Below are positions 6,742 through 10,156 of a DNA stretch of 10,156 bases, one piece after another. Made by a program: the position numbers and the translations under genes. The notes below the pieces were generated by a model that was given only the letters and a program-made list of their open reading frames with translations, did no database searches and was not told the DNA's origin. The stretch spans positions 1-10,156 of the forward strand of contig JBEDUI010000147.1 in assembly GCA_040414495.1 (NCBI GenBank), read 5' to 3'. Every line of letters starts with the position of its first letter. Positions within the stretch are counted from its first letter, which is position 1. This DNA is from DATAVB01 sp040414495 (GTDB taxonomy: Bacteria > Actinomycetota > Actinomycetes > Mycobacteriales > QHCD01).

Positions 6742-7047
6742 ATGATTTCTCCGTACATCACCGCACGATGCGTCGTATTCTTCGGTCGGCGGGGCGCCGA
6801 ATGGCAATTGCTGCGGGAAGGACCGAAAGATGGCCCGAACAACGCCGTCGTCTTCAACAACAAATACGCCTGGTGGTCCGGCCGCAACAGCGGAGACTTC
6901 GACGGTGGCCTCGCGGGCGAGCAGTATCCCGACCGGCCGGCCAACGCTGGCGAGGTGGCGCTGACGCTCAGCTATGGACACCCCACGCGCCTACTCAGCC
7001 AGACCGACGCCACCACGACCACACTGCTCGAACAAGAAGCGGAGTGA
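6742..7047 (+). CDS. Hypothetical protein (101 aa)
   Basis: I do not recognise this protein. It begins MISPYITARCVVFFGRRGAEW and has a Gly/Asn/Trp-rich centre (GPNNAVVFNNKYAWWSGRNSG, then DFDGGLAGEQYPDRP). Its C-terminal part looks alpha-helical (TLLEQEAE). There is no signal peptide or membrane segment. Codon third positions are strongly G/C, as in neighbouring real genes, which argues that it is coding. The minus-strand frames covering the same bases read less convincingly. The start is uncertain: no ribosome site is clear, and the ATG may be the 5' end of a leaderless transcript. It stands alone between the terminator at 6531 and the convergent fused phosphoesterase gene. It may be a diverged fragment of a larger protein. 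Confidence 0.45.
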   Translation: MISPYITARCVVFFGRRGAEWQLLREGPKDGPNNAVVFNNKYAWWSGRNSGDFDGGLAGEQYPDRPANAGEVALTLSYGHPTRLLSQTDATTTTLLEQEAE

Positions 7048-7169
7048 CGCAAGAACAGCCACCGGGCGGCGCCCGCGCCGTTAAGTAGCAGCGTTTGCAA
7101 TGTCAATACGCCGAACGGCCCGCCGGAGATCCGGCGGGCCGTCGCGTTGTGCTGTCGTACCGAGAATTG
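7048..7169. other. Intergenic region between convergent genes
   Basis: This 122-bp gap separates the stop of the 101-residue gene and the stop of the fused phosphoesterase gene. Apart from the hairpin at 7115-7142 I see nothing in it. Confidence 0.6.
7115..7142. terminator. Strong hairpin, probable bidirectional terminator
   Basis: GGCCCGCCGG (7117-7126) and CCGGCGGGCC (7131-7140) form a perfect stem, extended by AC/GT to 12 bp, with the 4-nt loop AGAT. It sits between two converging genes, the typical place for a shared terminator. Neither side has a clear T run, so it is an intrinsic terminator of the actinobacterial type at best. Confidence 0.65.
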
Positions 7170-10007
7170 TCAGTTGCCGTCCGTGCTCGGGATGTACGCA
7201 CCCGGGGCCTGCGCCGGAGCGTAGATCTTCTTATCGCCCGGGTAGGGCACCTTCCACTGGTGCGCCTGATACCACGTAAACCGGTTCATCTGCTCCGGGT
7301 TCGAGTAGTCGGGAATTGCGCCGTTCCCGGTGGTGTGCTGCTGAGCTAGCCAGGTTTGCCAGGCCGCGGCGGTGGTCTTCTCGTTCGCGGGAACCGCGGT
7401 CTTCGCGACCTCCGCCTTGTTCAGCGCGGTGGCGGCGGTGCCGGTGCGACCCAGGGTGTCTAGACCGCAGGACGGCGCGGTCGCGATGCCCTCGGTCAGC
7501 GGAACCTGGTTCGGTACGGCGTTAAAAGGCGTGTAATTGGGCTTGTTGGTGAAAGCGTCGTACATCGGCGTGGCCGCGGCGACCTTCTCGTTGAGCGGCT
7601 GGGCGCCGAGGATCTGCTCGATGGTGCGCACCATGCTGATCTGCGAGTAATAGGTGTCGATCACCTTACCGTGCTGGGCCCAGGGGCTGATGACCTGAAT
7701 AGGCGCGCGGTGCCCGTCGACGTGGTCGGCTCCGTCCTGGCTGTCGTCCTCAGCGACGAAAATGACGGAGTCCTTCCAGTACTTGCTGTGCGAGATCGTG
7801 TCGACGATGTCACCCACGGCCAGGTCATTGTCGGCTACCCCGGACTCGGACGTTGTCGGCCCACCCGTGTGGTCGCTGGACAGCCACACCATGTTGAAGC
7901 CCGCCGGGCCGTTCTTTTCGAAGTCCTGCTTCCACACCTGGGCGCGGTAGATGTCCGGGATCGAGAGGTCGAACGGTGGGGACAGCGGGTCGGCGATGGA
8001 ATTCAGCGACGGGATCGACGAGCCGTAATTGCCCTTCAGATCCGGAGCGGTCAGCTGGGCGGGGTCGCCGCCCTGCTCGACGCTCTTGGTCGCGCAGTAA
8101 TACTGCTGCCACGTGCCGGACGGCCGGCCCTCCATGTATTCGAATTCGCCGTAGTTCTTGGCGCTCGCGCCGGCGGATTCGGCGGAGGTCCAGATGAAAC
8201 CGGAGCGTTGGTGACCGAGCACGTCCTCTTCGGTGTCGTAGCTGCGCTGGTATTCACCGGCGGAGGATTCGGTGTATTCGGGGTTGTCGCCCTGCATCAT
8301 CCAGTTGTGGCCCTCGGCCGAGTTTGTGCCGACGTCGTACGTGTTGTCGTAGAGACCGAACTGCTTGGCCAGCGCGTGCTGGTTCGGCGTCGCCTTCTCC
8401 CCGAACTGAGTGAGCGTTGGGTCGCCGTTGCCCTCGGACATGTCACCGAACAATTGGTCGTACGTACGGTTTTCCTTGACGATCAGGAAGACGTGCTTGA
8501 TCGTCGACGGGTCACCGATGCGGCTCGGGACCGGGACAGCCGCGGCCTTGCGACCGGTGGACTGTTGTACGTCGTTCTTGCCCCAGCCGTTCTGGGCGAA
8601 GACCGTGTCGGTGTATTTCCCGGCGATTTCTTTGTCGCTCGGCAGCGTGAAGCGGGTCAGCGAGGCGGTGGTGCTGTGCGTGTCGTGGCCGGTGACCGGG
8701 TTGGTGCCCTGTCCCTTGGACGTCGTGATTCCCGGGCCGCGCGCGTCGATGCCGCGGGTGTTCGTAACGACGATCTTGTCGCCGACGGTCGCCACGGTCG
8801 CCGGGTAATAGTCGGTCGGCAGCAACCCGATGTAATTCACCGGATCCTGCGGATTGCCGTGGTACTGGTAGACGGCGACCGCGTTGGCCCGGCCCAGACT
8901 GACCAGCAGGTGGCCGTCCTTGGTCAGGGCGATGCTGTCGGGCTCGTACCCAGTGCTCGACGACGGCCACGGCCTGGTCTCAATCGTCTGTACGACCTGG
9001 TTTTTGGTGGTGTCGATAACCGAGACGGTGTCGCTGTTCGTATTCGCAACGAACAACGCGTTGTCCTTAACGTACATCGCGGTTGGGTGCAGCCCGACCG
9101 CAATAGATCCGACCGCCGCGGCCGGGTTCGCGGTGTCGATGACGCTGACCGCTCCGGTGCTCGACGTGCCCAGGTACCCGTTGGCGGGCACATTCGAGCC
9201 GTACGAGTCCATGGTTGTATCACTGGACTTGGCCTGCCGGCCGCCCTCGTCGCTCACGTAGAGCTTTCCGCCCACAAAGGCGAGCTCGCGCGGGGCGATG
9301 CCGACGTTCCACGTGTGCTTGACCGCGCCGGACGTCGGATCGATGGCCACGACGCTGTTCTGCCCGTTGAGCGCGGCGTAGAGAGTGGACCCGTCGGGCG
9401 AGTACTTGACCTGGCCCACCAGCGCGGAGTTGGCGACCGTGCTCCGGTCATTACCCGACAGGTGGGTGCCCACCGTCGGAAGCGGGAAACGGGTCGGCGT
9501 ACCAAGGGTGCCATCGGCGTTGACCGGGAATCGGGTCAGGGCGTCCTGCTCGGGAAGCCAAAGGAATTTGCCATCCGGCGAGTACGTCGGGCCTTCCTGA
9601 CCGACGGTCCCATCCGAGAGCGTCTGGTTGACACCGGATGCGGTCCCGACCGTCCAGATCAGCTTGTACGTCGAGAGGTCGAAGATCTGCAGGGCAACCG
9701 ACTTGTCGGTGCTGGTCGCCGCGACGAATCGCCCGTCCGGGCTGACCGACGAGCCCATGAATTTGCCGAACTGGGTGAGCAGCCGGTCGCCGATCGGCTT
9801 GATCATCTGGTCGTCGGACACCTGAATACCGTTGGGGTACTGCGTTCCGACGTGGTTATTGCCGAACACCACCGTGCTGCCGTAGGCCATTCCGCCGCCG
9901 ACGGCGAGAACGGCTGCGGTACCGGCTGCGACGATGCGCACCCGATGGCCAGTCCAATTCGAGAGCAGAAGCCCCGAACTTTCTCGGCGTTGTCGCCTGA
10001 CTTGCAT
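7170..10007 (-). CDS. Fused YncE-type beta-propeller and PF04185 phosphoesterase
   Basis: This 945-residue protein joins two domains known together as 'bifunctional YncE family protein/alkaline phosphatase family protein'. The start is the ATG at 10007, preceded on the minus strand by GAAGGGA five bases away. A more upstream ATG (10145) in the same frame has no ribosome site. After a basic N-terminus (MQVRRQRRESSG) a hydrophobic segment, VRIVAAGTAAVLAVGGGMAYG, acts as signal peptide or membrane anchor, placing the rest outside. Residues about 50-460 are a seven-fold-type propeller with repeats such as YSPDGSTLYAALNGQNSVVA and ALFVANTNSDTVSVIDTTKN. The phosphoesterase follows: IKHVFLIVKENRTYDQLFGD with metal ligands expected at E512-N513; NSAEGHNWMM as the probable nucleophile region; and DSVIFVAEDDSQDGADHVDGH around E753-D755. 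It may hydrolyse phosphate esters at the cell surface while the propeller binds substrate or wall; this is inference. Its leader contains an upstream ORF and hairpins. Confidence 0.93.
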   Translation of the reverse strand: MQVRRQRRESSGLLLSNWTGHRVRIVAAGTAAVLAVGGGMAYGSTVVFGNNHVGTQYPNGIQVSDDQMIKPIGDRLLTQFGKFMGSSVSPDGRFVAATSTDKSVALQIFDLSTYKLIWTVGTASGVNQTLSDGTVGQEGPTYSPDGKFLWLPEQDALTRFPVNADGTLGTPTRFPLPTVGTHLSGNDRSTVANSALVGQVKYSPDGSTLYAALNGQNSVVAIDPTSGAVKHTWNVGIAPRELAFVGGKLYVSDEGGRQAKSSDTTMDSYGSNVPANGYLGTSSTGAVSVIDTANPAAAVGSIAVGLHPTAMYVKDNALFVANTNSDTVSVIDTTKNQVVQTIETRPWPSSSTGYEPDSIALTKDGHLLVSLGRANAVAVYQYHGNPQDPVNYIGLLPTDYYPATVATVGDKIVVTNTRGIDARGPGITTSKGQGTNPVTGHDTHSTTASLTRFTLPSDKEIAGKYTDTVFAQNGWGKNDVQQSTGRKAAAVPVPSRIGDPSTIKHVFLIVKENRTYDQLFGDMSEGNGDPTLTQFGEKATPNQHALAKQFGLYDNTYDVGTNSAEGHNWMMQGDNPEYTESSAGEYQRSYDTEEDVLGHQRSGFIWTSAESAGASAKNYGEFEYMEGRPSGTWQQYYCATKSVEQGGDPAQLTAPDLKGNYGSSIPSLNSIADPLSPPFDLSIPDIYRAQVWKQDFEKNGPAGFNMVWLSSDHTGGPTTSESGVADNDLAVGDIVDTISHSKYWKDSVIFVAEDDSQDGADHVDGHRAPIQVISPWAQHGKVIDTYYSQISMVRTIEQILGAQPLNEKVAAATPMYDAFTNKPNYTPFNAVPNQVPLTEGIATAPSCGLDTLGRTGTAATALNKAEVAKTAVPANEKTTAAAWQTWLAQQHTTGNGAIPDYSNPEQMNRFTWYQAHQWKVPYPGDKKIYAPAQAPGAYIPSTDGN

Positions 10008-10009
10008 GC

Positions 10010-10099
10010 CTATCCCTTCGATGGTGGGGAGGTTGCAGCTCGTCGAGCTGCCAAAGGAATTGCCAATTCCGCGCGAACGACGTGCAAGCTTTGATGCAT
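10010..10099 (-). CDS. 29-codon upstream leader ORF of the fused phosphoesterase gene
   Basis: On the minus strand an ATG at 10099 is preceded by CAGGGGGAG, the best ribosome site in this region, five bases away. It opens a 29-codon ORF (begins MHQSLHVVRAELA, contains RR, ends SPPSKG) that stops with TAG at 10012-10010. Only two bases then separate it from the ATG of the large gene at 10007, which is in a different frame. Such spacing suggests translational coupling. The peptide resembles no leader I know and carries no run of a single amino acid, so classical amino-acid attenuation is unlikely. It could also be the true N-terminus displaced by a frameshift, but the large gene has its own good ribosome site. 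Confidence 0.5.
   Translation of the reverse strand: MHQSLHVVRAELAIPLAARRAATSPPSKG
10012..10060 (-). promoter_or_regulatory. Possible anti-SD pairing over the phosphoesterase ribosome site
   Basis: In the mRNA, AUUCCUUU (10060 to 10053) can pair with GAAGGGAU (10019 to 10012), which contains the ribosome site of the large gene: eight pairs, two of them G-U. The bases between hold the 17-bp palindrome at 10035-10051 as an inner hairpin. The same AUUCC is also the right arm of the palindrome at 10056-10070, so the two structures exclude each other. A ribosome translating the upstream ORF would break the pairing and expose the site. Confidence 0.35.
10035..10051. repeat. 17-bp perfect palindrome
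   Basis: GCAGCTCG and CGAGCTGC flank a single T, giving 8-bp arms. It lies inside the leader ORF upstream of the fused phosphoesterase gene. It could be a DNA operator or, in RNA, a 6-bp hairpin with a 5-nt loop. Confidence 0.55.
10056..10070. repeat. 15-bp perfect palindrome
   Basis: GGAATTG and CAATTCC flank a single C, giving 7-bp arms. It is separated by four bases from the palindrome at 10035-10051 and also lies within the leader ORF. Both have odd length and a one-base centre. Confidence 0.5.
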
Positions 10100-10104
10100 T
10101 TCGC

Positions 10105-10133
10105 TCCCCCTGATGCGCTCCGCGGCAGGGGGA
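10105..10133 (-). promoter_or_regulatory. Hairpin that can hide the leader ORF ribosome site
   Basis: On the minus strand TCCCCCTG (10133-10126) pairs perfectly with CAGGGGGA (10112-10105) around a 13-nt loop. The second arm is the Shine-Dalgarno sequence of the leader ORF that starts at 10099, so the folded form would block its translation. The transcript must start upstream of 10133 for this to form; the promoter is not identifiable in the remaining 23 bases. Confidence 0.45.
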
Positions 10134-10156
10134 CGGTATCGACATTTCTTGTAGTA

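Noticed and set aside
7671..10094. An 807-codon open frame on the plus strand
   Set aside because: It lies antisense to the fused phosphoesterase gene, whose translation has clear domains. The plus-strand reading is Arg/Val/Gly/Asp-rich without any motif, as expected for the shadow of a high-GC gene.
10008..10145. A 46-residue N-terminal extension of the fused phosphoesterase from ATG 10145
   Set aside because: No ribosome site before 10145, while GAAGGGA precedes the ATG at 10007, and the extension lacks signal-peptide character.

Overview
The window is high-GC DNA with strong G/C preference at third codon positions, GTG/TTG starts, twin-arginine (Tat) export signals and a Tat-type lipoprotein. 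This is typical of a free-living Actinobacterium; I cannot name the genus. I see no rRNA, tRNA, CRISPR array or intact mobile element.

Layout. (1) 1-588: the 3' end of a small GNAT-type acetyltransferase gene, then a gene for a short, very acidic hypothetical protein. (2) 635-3191: a LacI-family regulator on the minus strand, divergent from a Tat-exported sugar-type solute-binding lipoprotein. This is the usual start of a carbohydrate ABC-transporter operon, but no permease or ATPase gene follows. (3) 3192-3562: a gene-poor spacer with what looks like a decayed IS256-type transposase C-terminus and, just before the next operon, three tandem 11-nt units resembling a PhoP (PHO) box. (4) 3569-6410: a two-gene operon of a secreted NHL-type beta-propeller and a Tat-exported phosphoesterase of the phospholipase C/acid phosphatase family (PF04185), with a probable terminator at 6531-6563. 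(5) 6742-7047: a small protein of unknown function, possibly read from a leaderless transcript. (6) 7117-7140: a strong hairpin between convergent genes. (7) 7170-10007 on the minus strand: a 945-residue membrane-anchored or exported protein with a YncE/YVTN-type beta-propeller fused to a second PF04185 phosphoesterase domain. Its leader carries a 29-codon upstream ORF with a strong Shine-Dalgarno (SD) sequence and several complementary segments that could form a translational switch.

How it fits together. The right two thirds reads as an extracytoplasmic phosphate-ester module. The pairing 'beta-propeller + PF04185 phosphoesterase' occurs twice, once as two adjacent genes and once as a fused chain, on convergent transcription units. 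The PHO-box-like repeat before the first unit suggests control by phosphate starvation. The left part looks like a remnant of a sugar-uptake locus whose downstream genes may have been lost at an insertion-sequence scar. The points I consider most worth testing are the PHO-box-like repeat and the layered leader upstream of the fused phosphoesterase gene.
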